Assembly: GCF_000017265.1 (NCBI RefSeq)
Contig: NC_011144.1
Coordinates: 992,001 to 1,056,000, forward strand
Length of the DNA stretch: 64,000 nt
Direction: 5' to 3'
Source of the DNA: Phenylobacterium zucineum HLK1
GTDB taxonomy: Bacteria > Pseudomonadota > Alphaproteobacteria > Caulobacterales > Caulobacteraceae
The stretch's first letter is position 1, and each line of letters begins with the position of its first letter. This document shows, piece by piece, positions 53,846-63,848 of the stretch. The notes beneath the pieces are model-generated. The model was not told where the DNA came from and did not search any database. It saw only the letters and a program-made list of their open reading frames with translations. The position numbers and the translations under genes were made by a program.

Positions 53846-54558
53846 CCGAGCGGCGGTCCGGACCCCGGGACCGGTTCGGGCGGCGGAATGTCCCCCGCGA
53901 GGCCCGCAGGGTCCTCGCCGGGGGCGACCAACGCCGTCGTATCTGTCGGCGCCAGAGGTGCGAGGGGCGGGGTGGCGGCCACTTGGGCCGGGTCCGCGCC
54001 GGGCGCCGCCTCGGCGGCGGCCGTCAGCACCGCGGCGTCGCCGGCGGCGGGCGGCGGAGGCGGCGGGGCCTCGACCTGCAGGACGGGGGCGTCCACGTCC
54101 TTGTCCTCGCGGTCCTTGCCCTTGTCGTCCTTCTCATCGTCGTCATCGCCGTCCATGACGGCCTTGCCGATCTGCTTGCCCACGAAGCTGCCGGCGATCT
54201 TGCCCAGCGGCCCGCCCGCCGCCCCGGCCAGGCCGCCCAGCAGGCCGCCCACGGCGCCGCCGGCCTTCTCCTTGGTGACGAGCTTCTTTTTCTTCTCTTT
54301 TTCGCCGTCCTCGTCCCCGTCCTCTGCCGGCGGGGGCGGCGGCGCGGGATCGCCGAGCGCCGGGCCGGCAGGCATGGCGGGGAGAGGCTCCGCAGGCGGG
54401 GGCGCCGGAGTCTCGGGGATGATAAGGATGTCGGGGGCCGGCGGCGCCGGCGTCTGCGGCGCGGGGGGCGCGCCGGGGAGGACCTGCCCCAGGGCGGCGG
54501 CGGCGCCCGCGGGGGCGGCCAGCGCGCCGCATAGCGCGGCGGTCAGGATCTTGCGCAT
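53842..54558 (-). CDS. Proline/alanine-rich exported protein with glycine-zipper segment
   Basis: A protein of 238 residues with signal MRKILTAALCGALAAPAGAA. A Pro-Ala-rich segment is followed by charged EDGDEDGEKEKKKKLVTKEK, then a Gly-rich zipper-like helix (AGGAVGGLLGGLAGAAGGPL), an Asp/Lys-rich block (DDDDEKDDKGKDREDKD) and a second Pro-rich part. It may span or bind membrane by the zipper segment. No family is recognised. It is convergent with the phospholipase-like gene. Confidence 0.65.
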   Translation of the reverse strand: MRKILTAALCGALAAPAGAAAALGQVLPGAPPAPQTPAPPAPDILIIPETPAPPPAEPLPAMPAGPALGDPAPPPPPAEDGDEDGEKEKKKKLVTKEKAGGAVGGLLGGLAGAAGGPLGKIAGSFVGKQIGKAVMDGDDDDEKDDKGKDREDKDVDAPVLQVEAPPPPPPAAGDAAVLTAAAEAAPGADPAQVAATPPLAPLAPTDTTALVAPGEDPAGLAGDIPPPEPVPGSGPPLG

Positions 54559-54633
54559 ATGGGCTCCTTCAAGGCGGTCCCTCGAATTCGAGGACGATCA
54601 ACGCCTTGCGCCCGCGCGCGTTTCAGCACGGCT

Positions 54634-54665
54634 GGAAACGGGCCTGGTCGTCCAGGCCCGTTTCC
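54634..54665 (-). terminator. Strong hairpin after the cold-shock gene
   Basis: A perfect 14-bp stem (GGAAACGGGCCTGG with its complement) around a 4-base loop begins 13 nt after the csp stop codon. No T-run follows, so it may be a Rho-assisted terminator or a 3' end stabiliser. The rest of the 119-bp gap to the zipper protein gene shows nothing clear. Confidence 0.65.
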
Positions 54666-54677
54666 GCCGTCCGGTTG

Positions 54678-55265
54678 TTAGCCGGTGATCTTCAGGTTCG
54701 TCGCCGAGGTCTTGCCCGACCGACGGTCCTGTTCCAGGTCGAAGTCGACCGTCTGGCCCTCGTTGAGGCCCGACAGGCCGGCCTGCTCGACGGCCGAGAT
54801 GTGGACGAAGATGTCCTGACCGCCGCCTTCCGGCTTGATGAAGCCGAAGCCCTTGGTCGGGTTGAACCACTTCACCACGCCCGAGCCCGAGCCCATCACG
54901 GCGCCGCGGGGACGATCGCCCCCGAAGCCGCCGCCGCGCGAGCCGCCGCCGAAGCCGCCGCCGCCGCCGCCGCCGTAACCGCCGCCGCCGCCGAAGCCGC
55001 CGCTGCGCTCGCCGCGGTCGAAGCCGCCCGAGCGACGCGGCGCAGGCGCGCCTTGCGCCGTCACGACGATCGAGGTCGCCGCCAGCTTGCCGGACCGACG
55101 GTCCTGTTCGAGTTCGTACTCGACCTGGTCGCCTTCGTTCAGGGCGTCGAGCCCCGCCTGAGCCACCGCCGAGATATGGACGAAGACGTCTTGTCCGCCG
55201 TCGTCAGGTTGGATGAAACCGAAGCCTTTGGCCGTATTGAACCACTTGACCGTGCCGCTCGCCAT
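54678..55265 (-). CDS. cspD: Double cold-shock-domain protein
   Basis: A protein of 195 residues from ATG 55265 (MASGTVKWFNTAKGFGFIQP). Two cold-shock domains sit at about 1-68 and 129-195, each with the RNP1 motif KGFGFI and RNP2 motif DVFVHIS or DIFVHIS. Between them is an Arg-Gly-Gly-rich linker. Two-domain cold-shock proteins of this size are the CspC/CspD type of Caulobacter, induced in stationary phase rather than by cold. It binds single-stranded RNA and DNA. The 185-bp gap upstream may hold a long 5' leader. The gene symbol is assigned by type only. Confidence 0.9.
   Translation of the reverse strand: MASGTVKWFNTAKGFGFIQPDDGGQDVFVHISAVAQAGLDALNEGDQVEYELEQDRRSGKLAATSIVVTAQGAPAPRRSGGFDRGERSGGFGGGGGYGGGGGGGFGGGSRGGGFGGDRPRGAVMGSGSGVVKWFNPTKGFGFIKPEGGGQDIFVHISAVEQAGLSGLNEGQTVDFDLEQDRRSGKTSATNLKITG
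54925..55012 (-). repeat. Triplet-rich tract coding the Gly-rich linker of the cold-shock protein
   Basis: A run of GCC and CCG triplets (glycine codons on the minus strand) broken by occasional Phe, Tyr and Ser codons. It encodes the flexible linker between the two cold-shock domains. The length may vary among strains by slippage. Confidence 0.6.
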
Positions 55266-55450
55266 TCGCCGTAACCTACCGAGATAGAAGTCTTCCGCCG
55301 CTTTTCCGTCGCGACGTCCGGCCAATCCACGCGACGAGCCGTGGCGACGTTGTAGCTGGCGAAAGGGACCAACACCAGCGCGAGTGACACGGGTCTCCAA
55401 ACGGCTTATGGGGAGCGCCCTTTCGGGCACAGGTTGGAGTCGAGCTGCTC

Positions 55451-56038
55451 GTGAAGAGCGTCTGCATCTATTGCGGGTCCTCCCCGGGAACCGACCCCCG
55501 CTTCATGGAAGAGGCCGTCGCCGCCGGGACGCTGATCGCCCGCGAGGGTCTGACGCTGGTCTACGGCGGCGGGCGCGTGGGGCTGATGGGCGCCGTGGCC
55601 GACGCCGCGCTCGCAGCCGGCGGCAAGGTGGTGGGGGTGATGCCCGCCGACCTCGTCAGCCAGGAGATCGCCCACACCGGCCTCACCGAACTGGTGGTGG
55701 TCAACTCGATGCACGAGCGGAAGTGGCGGATGGCCGAGCTGTCCGACGGCTTCCTCTGCCTCCCGGGCGGCCCGGGCACCTTCGAGGAGATCTTCGAGCA
55801 GTGGACCTGGGCGCTGCTGGGCTTCCACGCCAAGCCCTGCGGGTTCGTGAACGTCAGCGGCTACTACGACCTGCTGCGCGCGACGATCCAGCAGATGGCC
55901 GACAACGGCTTCATCGCCCAGCAGTACGTCGACATGCTGGTCTACGCCGACAGCACGGCCGAGGCGATCGAGCGGTTCCGGGCCTACGTCCCGCCGCCGC
56001 CGAAGTGGGGCGTGGCCCCCGTCGAGCAGCGCTACTAG
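55451..56038 (+). CDS. LOG-family (TIGR00730) nucleotide phosphoribohydrolase
   Basis: A protein of 195 residues from GTG 55451. The Rossmann-like start is KSVCIYCGSSPGTDP and the active-site motif is PGGPGTFEEIFE (canonical PGGYGTxEE). MHERKWRMAELSDG is also typical. Members release ribose 5-phosphate from AMP or cytokinin nucleotides. It is divergent from the cold-shock gene. Confidence 0.93.
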   Translation: MKSVCIYCGSSPGTDPRFMEEAVAAGTLIAREGLTLVYGGGRVGLMGAVADAALAAGGKVVGVMPADLVSQEIAHTGLTELVVVNSMHERKWRMAELSDGFLCLPGGPGTFEEIFEQWTWALLGFHAKPCGFVNVSGYYDLLRATIQQMADNGFIAQQYVDMLVYADSTAEAIERFRAYVPPPPKWGVAPVEQRY

Positions 56039-56084
56039 GCGGGGCGCCGGCGCCGGGCTAGCCTCCCCAAAGGGGAGAACAGTC

Positions 56085-57386
56085 ATGGCCGCGCACAACG
56101 ACGGCGCCGGGCACGGCCGGATCGGCGTCCTGGGCGCCACGGCCCTCGTGGCCGGGAGCATGATCGGCTCGGGCGTCTACCTGCTGCCCGCGACCCTGGG
56201 CGCGGTGGGATCCATCTCGATCCTGGGCTGGCTGGCGGCCACCGCCGCCGCCCTGGCCATCGGCGGCCTCTTCGCCTTCCTGGGTCCGGCCGCGCCCGAG
56301 GCGCGCAGCCTGGCCGGCTACGTCCAGGCGGGACTCGGACGGCTGTTCGGCGTCCAGACCACCGTCGTCTACTGGTCGCTCTGCTGGTTCGGGAACGTGG
56401 CCATCGCCCTGGCCGTCGCGGGCTACGCCGGCTTCCTCGCGCCGGCGCTGGCGGGGGAGGGGCCCCGCCTCGCCGTCACCCTGGCCGCCATCTGGGTCTC
56501 GGTGTTTGCGAGCTGGATCGGACCGCGCACGGTGGCCCGGATCGAGGGCTGGACCCTGGCGCTCGGCCTGCTTCCCGTCGTCCTGGCGGCGAGCCTGGGT
56601 TGGCTCTGGTTCAGTTCGGAGACCTTCCTGGCCTCGTGGAATCCTCGGGACCTCAGCGTCCCCGCGGCGATCCGCGACTCGGGCCTCAATGCCTTCTGGG
56701 CCTTCCTGGGGCTGGAGAGCGCCGCGGCGGTGGCCGCCGTGGTGCGGAACCCGGCCCGCAACGTGCCCCGCGCCACGCTCTTCGGGGTGTTGGCGGCGGC
56801 GGCGATCTACATCTCGGCCAGCGCCGCGCTGATGGGCCTCCTGCCCGCGGCCGAACTCGCCAGGTCGGACGCCCCGTTCGCCGACGCCGCGCGGCTGATG
56901 CTGGGCGTCGGCGGGGCGGCGCTGATCGCGCTGTTCGCCTTCGTCCGCACCTCGGGCTGCCTGGTGGGCTGGACCCTGGTGGCCGCCGAGACCAGCCGCG
57001 GCGCCGCCGACGAGGGGGCGTTCCTGCGCGTCTTCCGCACCCGGCCCGGCGAGAAGGCCTCGGCGGTCAACCTGCTGGCGGTCGGCGTCCTGATGAGCCT
57101 CGTGGCCGTGATGACCGTCTCGCCGACGCTGGGCGAGCAGTTCGGAGTGCTGATCAACGTCGCGGTGCTGCTCAGCCTCTACGCCTACATCCTGGCGGGC
57201 CTCTCGCTCATCCGACTCTCGGGGAGCTTCCCGCCCGGCAAACGGGCGGCCGCTGTGGCGACGGCGGCGGTCGCCATCGCCTGCTCGGCCGGCCTCATCG
57301 CCACCGGCAAGCCGATCGAGCTCGCCTACAGCCTCGTTCCGATCCTAGCCGGCGCGGCGCTGTATCTCGTCATCCGGCGGCGCTAG
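56085..57386 (+). CDS. APC-superfamily amino acid transporter, AdiC-like
   Basis: A protein of 433 residues with about 12 membrane helices. The start has the unwound-helix motif GSMIGSGVYLLPATLG and the AdiC-like GSISILGWLAATAAALAIGG. It resembles arginine/agmatine and related antiporters. The exact exchange pair is unknown. It lies between the LOG gene and the Rieske oxygenase gene on the same strand, 26 bp ahead of the latter. Confidence 0.88.
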   Translation: MAAHNDGAGHGRIGVLGATALVAGSMIGSGVYLLPATLGAVGSISILGWLAATAAALAIGGLFAFLGPAAPEARSLAGYVQAGLGRLFGVQTTVVYWSLCWFGNVAIALAVAGYAGFLAPALAGEGPRLAVTLAAIWVSVFASWIGPRTVARIEGWTLALGLLPVVLAASLGWLWFSSETFLASWNPRDLSVPAAIRDSGLNAFWAFLGLESAAAVAAVVRNPARNVPRATLFGVLAAAAIYISASAALMGLLPAAELARSDAPFADAARLMLGVGGAALIALFAFVRTSGCLVGWTLVAAETSRGAADEGAFLRVFRTRPGEKASAVNLLAVGVLMSLVAVMTVSPTLGEQFGVLINVAVLLSLYAYILAGLSLIRLSGSFPPGKRAAAVATAAVAIACSAGLIATGKPIELAYSLVPILAGAALYLVIRRR

Positions 57387-57412
57387 AACAGGTCCGCGGA
57401 ACGGAGGGGCCC

Positions 57413-58426
<1,014 letters not shown>

Positions 58427-58435
58427 AGTTTGCGA

Positions 58436-59509
58436 ATGAAGTTCTCCGCCGCCCTCGCGGGCCTCGCCCTCGCGTTCTCCGTCGCCGCGTCCGCGCTCGC
58501 CGCGCCGCCGGCGCCGGCCACCCAGGACTGGACGATCCGTGACTTCCGGTTCCGCAGCGGCGAGACGCTGCCCGAGCTGCGCATCCGCTACCACACCCTC
58601 GGCCAGCCGCACCGCAACGCGGCGGGCGAGATCGACAACGCGGTGATGGTCCTGCACGGCACCGGCGGCTCGGGGCGCCAGTTCCTCCAGCCGCAGTTCG
58701 CCGACGTGCTGTTCAGGCCGGGCGGGCTGCTGGACCCGGCGAAGTACTTCATCATCCTGCCCGACAACATCGGCCATGGCGGCTCGTCCAAGCCCTCGGA
58801 CGGCCTGCGCGCGAAGTTCCCGAAGTACGACTACGCCGACATGGTCCAGGCCCAGCACCGGCTCGTCACCGAGAAGCTGGGGGTGAGGCGGCTGCGGCTG
58901 ATCATGGGCACCTCAATGGGCTGCATGCACGGCTTCATGTGGGCCGAGCAGTGGCCGGACGGGGCGAAGGCCCTGATGCCCATGGCCTGCCAGCCGGTGG
59001 AGATCGCCGGCCGCAACCGCCTGTGGCGCAGGATGGCGATCGACGCCATCACCACCGACCCCGCCTACCGCGGCGGCGACTACGAGACCCAGCCGGTCCA
59101 GGGCCTGCGCTCGGCCGTCCACCTGCTGCTGCTGGCCGGATCGGCGCCGATCCAGATGCAGGCGAGCCTGCCCACCCGCGAGGCGGCCGACGCCTGGCTC
59201 GCCGCCGAGGTTCCGCGGCGGGTCGCGGCCATGGACGCCAACGACTTCGTCTGGCAGGTGGCCTCTTCGCGCACCTACGATCCCTCGAAGGACCTCGAGA
59301 AGATCACCGCGCCGATGACGTGGGTGAACTCGGCGGACGACTTCATCAATCCGCCCGAGCTCGGCATCGCCGAAGCGGCCGCCAGGCGGCTGAAGACGAC
59401 CCGCTACGTCCTCCTGCCGGCCAGCGACCGGACCCGCGGCCATGGCAGCCACACCTGGGCCGAGCTGTGGCAGGCCGAGCTGGCCGACCTGTTGCAGCGG
59501 AGCGAGTAG
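58436..59509 (+). CDS. Exported alpha/beta hydrolase, MetX-like fold
   Basis: A protein of 357 residues from ATG 58436 with signal MKFSAALAGLALAFSVAASA. The nucleophile elbow is IMGTSMGCMHG and the oxyanion side is VLHGTGGSGR. The acid is likely in WVNSADDFINPPE, and the His in RTRGHGSHTWAEL. The fold is the homoserine O-acetyltransferase-like group but the export signal argues for an esterase role. It lies 9 bp after the Rieske gene. Confidence 0.88.
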   Translation: MKFSAALAGLALAFSVAASALAAPPAPATQDWTIRDFRFRSGETLPELRIRYHTLGQPHRNAAGEIDNAVMVLHGTGGSGRQFLQPQFADVLFRPGGLLDPAKYFIILPDNIGHGGSSKPSDGLRAKFPKYDYADMVQAQHRLVTEKLGVRRLRLIMGTSMGCMHGFMWAEQWPDGAKALMPMACQPVEIAGRNRLWRRMAIDAITTDPAYRGGDYETQPVQGLRSAVHLLLLAGSAPIQMQASLPTREAADAWLAAEVPRRVAAMDANDFVWQVASSRTYDPSKDLEKITAPMTWVNSADDFINPPELGIAEAAARRLKTTRYVLLPASDRTRGHGSHTWAELWQAELADLLQRSE

Positions 59510-59518
59510 GGCGCCCGC

Positions 59519-60196
59519 CTACTCGTCGAAGCCGAGGAACACGGCCGCTTCCGAGACCGGCTTGCGCTCGGACACCACCGCGTTGGCCGGGAAGGCCTCG
59601 TCCGGCCAGCCCAGGGCGATGGCCTTCATGATCACCTGGTCGTCGGGGATGCCGGCGTGCTCGCGCACCACCGGCGACTGCATGATGCCCTGGCTGTTGA
59701 TCACGCAGCCCAGGCCTCGGGACCAGGCGGCGTTGACCAGGCAGTTGGTCACCGCGCCGCAGTCGAACGGCGTGTCGTCGCTGCTGGCCAGCACCCGGTC
59801 GTAGGTGACGATCACGCAGACCGGCGCGTCGAACTGGCGAAAGCCCCGCAGCACCCAGTCCTGCCGCGCCGCCGTGTCCTCGCGCGCGATGCCCATGGCC
59901 GCGAAGAGCTGCTTGGCCACGCCGATCTGCCGCTCGCGGTGCACGCCGGCGAACGCCTCGCCGGTGCGGAACTCGCGCGAATGCGGGATGCCGGCCAGGT
60001 TCCGCTCGGTGTTGCCCGCGCGGATCCGGTCCAGCGGCTCGCCGGTGAGGACGTAGAAGTTCCACGGCTGGGTGTTCATCGAGGAGGGCGCCCGCATCGC
60101 CAGGGCCAGGATCTCCTCGATCAGCTTGCGCGGCACGGGATCGGGCTTGTAGCCGCGGATGCTGCGGCGGCCGAGGATGACGTCGTCGAAGTTCAT
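59519..60196 (-). CDS. Nitroreductase-family FMN protein
   Basis: A protein of 225 residues from ATG 60196 (MNFDDVILGRRSIRGYKPDP). The FMN-binding start RRSIRGYKPDPVP and APSSMNTQPWNFYVLTG are typical, as is the end MKAIALGWPDEAFPANAVVS. It reduces nitro compounds, quinones or enones with NAD(P)H. It is convergent with the hydrolase gene (9 bp) and divergent from the esterases. Confidence 0.93.
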   Translation of the reverse strand: MNFDDVILGRRSIRGYKPDPVPRKLIEEILALAMRAPSSMNTQPWNFYVLTGEPLDRIRAGNTERNLAGIPHSREFRTGEAFAGVHRERQIGVAKQLFAAMGIAREDTAARQDWVLRGFRQFDAPVCVIVTYDRVLASSDDTPFDCGAVTNCLVNAAWSRGLGCVINSQGIMQSPVVREHAGIPDDQVIMKAIALGWPDEAFPANAVVSERKPVSEAAVFLGFDE

Positions 60197-60266
60197 GGGG
60201 CGGGAACCTAGGGGTGTTTCCCCGGCGGCAGCAAAGCCCGCGAACCACCGCCCGACCCTGTTGTCG

Positions 60267-60278
60267 ATTTTCGAAAAT
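60267..60278. promoter_or_regulatory. AT-rich palindrome between nitroreductase and esterase genes
   Basis: ATTTTCGAAAAT is a perfect 12-bp palindrome in a region otherwise very GC rich, in the 138-bp gap between divergent genes. It is 71 bp upstream of the nitroreductase start and 57 bp upstream of the esterase start. It is a plausible operator for both. Which regulator binds is unknown. Confidence 0.4.
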
Positions 60279-60334
60279 ACGGTACGAATGGGCGGCAAGC
60301 GGCCGAAGCAACAAGAACGAGGGGAGGCGCGCGT

Positions 60335-61927
60335 ATGCTTGACCTGGGGCTGTCCCGCCGGGGGCTGATCGGGTCCGCCGCGGCCTTGCTGGCCGTGAGC
60401 GGCGCGCGGGCGCAGAGCGCCGAGGGGCGGGTGGTCGAGACGACCGAGGGCCGATATCGCGGCCGGCGCGAGAACGGGGTCGAGGTCTTCCGCGGCATGC
60501 GCTACGGGGCCGACACCTCCGGCGCGGGCCGCTTTCTGCCGCCCCCGCCGCCTGAGCGGTTCGCGGGCGTGCGCGATGCGTTCGAGTTCGGCGACCAGGC
60601 CCCCCAGCCACGCACGATCCTGACGACCCCCGGGCCGATCAGCGAGGATTGCCTGCGCGTCAACGTCTGGACCCCCGAGGCGAGCTCCGCCCGTCGGCGG
60701 CCGGTGATGCTGTGGTTCCACGGGGGCGGCTTCGAGGCCGGCACGGGTGCGAGCGGCCTCTATGATGGAAGCAATATGGCCAGGCGCGGCGACGTGGTGA
60801 TCGTGACGGTCAACCACCGCCTGAACGTCTTCGGCTTCTGCGACCTGTCCCAGCAACTGGGGGCCGAATTCGGCCAGTCGGGCAATGTCGGCTACCTGGA
60901 CCTCGTCGCGGCGATGAAGTGGGTGCGGACCAACATCGCGGCGTTCGGCGGCGATCCCGACAACGTCACCATCTACGGCCAGTCGGGCGGCGGACGGAAG
61001 GTCAGCGTCTGCTTCGCCGGCGAGGAGGCGAACGGCCTGTTCCACAAGGGGATCGTGCAGTCGGGTTCGCACCTGCGGATCCACACGCCCGACCAGGCGC
61101 GCGCCCTGACCGACGGCTTGCTCAGGGCGCTCGACATCGCCCCCGCCGACGCCCGCCGGCTGCAGCAGGTCCCGATGGATGCGCTGGGCAAGGCGCAGCG
61201 GCAGGTGATCGGGGCGGCGGGCTACCGATTCGAGCCGGTGATCGACGGGTTCTCCTTCAAGGCCCATCCCTGGATTCCCGACGCGCCGCGGCGGAGCGCC
61301 AGGGTTCCGCTGATGCTGGGGACGACCCAGACCGAGCTGTCGAACCAGCTGGGCCGCGATCCGGCGATCTTCGCCATGGACGAGGCGGGTCTGAAGGCGC
61401 GCCTGGCCAGGATCATTCCACCCGCGGCGGTCGCCGAGGCCGTCCAGGTCTTCAAGGCGTCGACGCCGTCCGGTTCAACCGCCGAGATTTTCTTCAAGAT
61501 CGCCTCCTGGCGGGCCTACATCACCAACGCCACGATGATGGCCGAGCTGCGCCACGCCATGAACGGCGCAGCCAATCCCACCTGGGTCTATCAGGTCACC
61601 TGGCGCTCGCCGGTGCAGGACGGCCGGCGGTTCTCCGAGCACACGATCGACCTGCCCTTCATGTTCGACAACGTCGCGAAGGCGCCGCACCTGACGGGCC
61701 CCGAGACGGACGAGACCCGGGCGATGACCGAGGCCATGGCCAATGCCTGGCTCGCCTTCGCGCGCGACGGCGATCCCAACCACCCCGGCCTGCCGGACTG
61801 GCCGGCCTACGACGTGGCGAGCCGGCCGGTGATGATGTTCGACGCGCCGCCGACGCTCGCCAACGATCCCTTCCGCGAGGAGCGCCTCTTCATGGCCCGG
61901 TTCCCGGCCGTGCGGGGCGGCAGCTAG
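60335..61927 (+). CDS. Exported type-B carboxylesterase (copy 1)
   Basis: A protein of 530 residues. The N-terminus LSRRGLIGSAAALLAVSGA is Tat-like. The nucleophile elbow is YGQSGGGRKV (GxSxG) where most family members have GESAGG. The oxyanion hole is LWFHGGGFEAG, and EDCLRVNVWTP is the family signature. The acid is probably the Glu in GTTQTELSN and the catalytic His is in FSEHTIDLPFMF. It hydrolyses esters outside the cytoplasm. The second copy follows 25 bp later. Confidence 0.92.
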   Translation: MLDLGLSRRGLIGSAAALLAVSGARAQSAEGRVVETTEGRYRGRRENGVEVFRGMRYGADTSGAGRFLPPPPPERFAGVRDAFEFGDQAPQPRTILTTPGPISEDCLRVNVWTPEASSARRRPVMLWFHGGGFEAGTGASGLYDGSNMARRGDVVIVTVNHRLNVFGFCDLSQQLGAEFGQSGNVGYLDLVAAMKWVRTNIAAFGGDPDNVTIYGQSGGGRKVSVCFAGEEANGLFHKGIVQSGSHLRIHTPDQARALTDGLLRALDIAPADARRLQQVPMDALGKAQRQVIGAAGYRFEPVIDGFSFKAHPWIPDAPRRSARVPLMLGTTQTELSNQLGRDPAIFAMDEAGLKARLARIIPPAAVAEAVQVFKASTPSGSTAEIFFKIASWRAYITNATMMAELRHAMNGAANPTWVYQVTWRSPVQDGRRFSEHTIDLPFMFDNVAKAPHLTGPETDETRAMTEAMANAWLAFARDGDPNHPGLPDWPAYDVASRPVMMFDAPPTLANDPFREERLFMARFPAVRGGS

Positions 61928-61952
61928 CACGAAGTCACGGGGGAGTTACGGC

Positions 61953-63557
61953 ATGACCTTCGATACGAGCCGGCGGGCGATCCTGGCCGGCGCAGGCGCC
62001 TCGTTCTTCTTGGGCGGCGCGGCCTCGGCCGCCACGACCGACATCTTCCCGGTGGTCGAGACGGCCGAGGGCAGGCTCCGCGGCCTGGTCTCCGGCGGGA
62101 TCAAGGTGTTCAAGGGCGTGCCCTACGGCGCCGACACCTCCGGGAAGAACCGCTTCCTGCCGCCCCAGCCGGTCAAGCCGTGGGCCGGCGTGCGCGACGC
62201 CCTCGACTACGGAAACATCTGCCCGCAGATGCCGGGCGACCGGCGAAGCGACTACGCGAACCTGATCTATCTCGACTACCAGCCCGGCGGGATGGGTGAG
62301 GACTGCCTGAACCTCAACATCTGGACGCCCGATCTGTCACGGACGGCGAGGAAGCCGGTGATCGTCCGCTTCCATGGCGGCGGCTTCTACGGCGGCTCCA
62401 GCAATTCGCCCGGCATGGACGGCGAGATGCAGGCGCGGCGCGGCGACTGCGTCGTGGTCAGCGTGAACCATCGCCTGAGCGCCTTCGGCTTCCTGCATCT
62501 GGCCGACAGCGGCGCGCCGGCAGAGTTCGCCCAGAGCGGCATGGCGGGGATGCTGGACCTCGTGGCCGCCCTGCGCTGGGTGAACCGCAACATCGAGGCG
62601 TTCGGCGGCGATCCCAATCGCGTCCTGATCATCGGCCAGTCGGGCGGCGGGGCCAAGGTGAGCGCCCTCATGGCGATGCCGTCGGCCAAGGGCCTGTTCC
62701 ACCGCGCGGTGCAGATGAGCGGTGCGATGCTGCGGGTGGCCCCCCGCGAGCGCGCCAAGGCGACGGCGGACGCCTTCCTGACCGGGGTGGGCGTCGCGGG
62801 CCGCGACATCCGCAAGCTGCAGGCCATGCCGTTCCACGACCTGCTCTCGGCGCAGGCGGACATGGAGGCGGAGCGGCGGGCGAAAGGCGAGGCGCCGAAC
62901 TCGTTCACGCCGGTGCTGGACGGCGTGGCCCTGCCGCGTCACCCGTTCGATCCGGACGCCCCGCAGGTCAGCGCCGACGTGCCGATGATCGTCTCGACGA
63001 CCCTAGACGAGCGGACCTATCGGCAGCGGAATTTCAACGAGACCTGGGACGGGGTGCTGAAGATGCTCGCCACCCGCGTCGGAGGCCGCGCGGCCGAGGT
63101 GCTGGACCTCTATCGCCAGGAAGACCCTGGAGCCTCGCCCTACCTCATCCAGTCGCGGATCATCAGCGACCAGGGGCGGGGCGCAAGCTTCGCCATGGCC
63201 GAGCGCAAGGCCGCCCTCGGCGCAGCGCCCGCCTACGTCTACCTCTGGAAGGCCCCGAGCCCGGCGTGGGGCGGACGCTATGGCGCCACGCACGGCGTGG
63301 ACGTGGGGCCGAGCGCCGGCGAGGTTCGCGGCGGTCTCCAGGGGGCGAACCTCGTCAGCGCGCGTCTGGCGGACGAGCTATCGTCGGCGATCGTCGCCAT
63401 GGCGGCGACGGGCGATCCGGGCACGCCCAAGCTGCCGACCTGGACGCCGTACGATGCGGTGAGCCGCGCGACGATGGTCTTCGACGCGCCGTCCACCCGC
63501 CTCGAGCCCGACTACCGGGGGACATTCCGCAAGCTGTGGGCCAGCGTCGCGGCCTGA
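61953..63557 (+). CDS. Exported type-B carboxylesterase (copy 2)
   Basis: A protein of 534 residues with Tat-like signal TFDTSRRAILAGAGASFFLG. Elbow IGQSGGGAKVSALM, oxyanion hole RFHGGGFYGGSS and signature EDCLNLNIWTPD. The His is in GATHGVDVGPSAGEVRG, where the usual hydrophobic PYVF-like context is altered. It is a tandem paralogue of the preceding esterase, with diverged C-terminal half. Confidence 0.92.
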   Translation: MTFDTSRRAILAGAGASFFLGGAASAATTDIFPVVETAEGRLRGLVSGGIKVFKGVPYGADTSGKNRFLPPQPVKPWAGVRDALDYGNICPQMPGDRRSDYANLIYLDYQPGGMGEDCLNLNIWTPDLSRTARKPVIVRFHGGGFYGGSSNSPGMDGEMQARRGDCVVVSVNHRLSAFGFLHLADSGAPAEFAQSGMAGMLDLVAALRWVNRNIEAFGGDPNRVLIIGQSGGGAKVSALMAMPSAKGLFHRAVQMSGAMLRVAPRERAKATADAFLTGVGVAGRDIRKLQAMPFHDLLSAQADMEAERRAKGEAPNSFTPVLDGVALPRHPFDPDAPQVSADVPMIVSTTLDERTYRQRNFNETWDGVLKMLATRVGGRAAEVLDLYRQEDPGASPYLIQSRIISDQGRGASFAMAERKAALGAAPAYVYLWKAPSPAWGGRYGATHGVDVGPSAGEVRGGLQGANLVSARLADELSSAIVAMAATGDPGTPKLPTWTPYDAVSRATMVFDAPSTRLEPDYRGTFRKLWASVAA

Positions 63558-63624
63558 CCCAGCGGCGGCTGAGCCGATTTCGCCTCTGCGTGTTATGCTT
63601 TTGCCAATCAGGGAGGCCACACGG

Positions 63625-63840
63625 ATGAAGCTCTCCGAAGACGACCGCGACCGCCTCGCGCTGCACACCGCCTTCGCGGTCCATCAGATCGCCCGGTGGG
63701 TCGCCACCCAGCAGGATGTCCCCTCCGAGATCCGCGAGCGGCTGCGGGGCCACATCTCGGCGATCGAGGGCGTGCTGGTGACCACCGGCCACGACTGGAT
63801 CAAGGACGAGATCGAGGCGACCGAGCGGGCGCTGGCCTAG
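63625..63840 (+). CDS. Small hypothetical helical protein
   Basis: A protein of 71 residues from ATG 63625 (MKLSEDDRDRLALHTAFAVH), with GGGAGG upstream. The frame is open ten codons further up but the start here is better spaced. Predicted to be mostly helical with an acidic start and end. No family is recognised. It lies 67 bp after the second esterase and is convergent with the SDR gene. Confidence 0.65.
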   Translation: MKLSEDDRDRLALHTAFAVHQIARWVATQQDVPSEIRERLRGHISAIEGVLVTTGHDWIKDEIEATERALA

Positions 63841-63848
63841 CGCCCGCC

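Noticed and set aside
54925..55012. Triplet-rich tract as a CRISPR array or satellite
   Set aside because: It is coding sequence for a Gly-rich linker inside an intact double cold-shock gene; no regular spacers.
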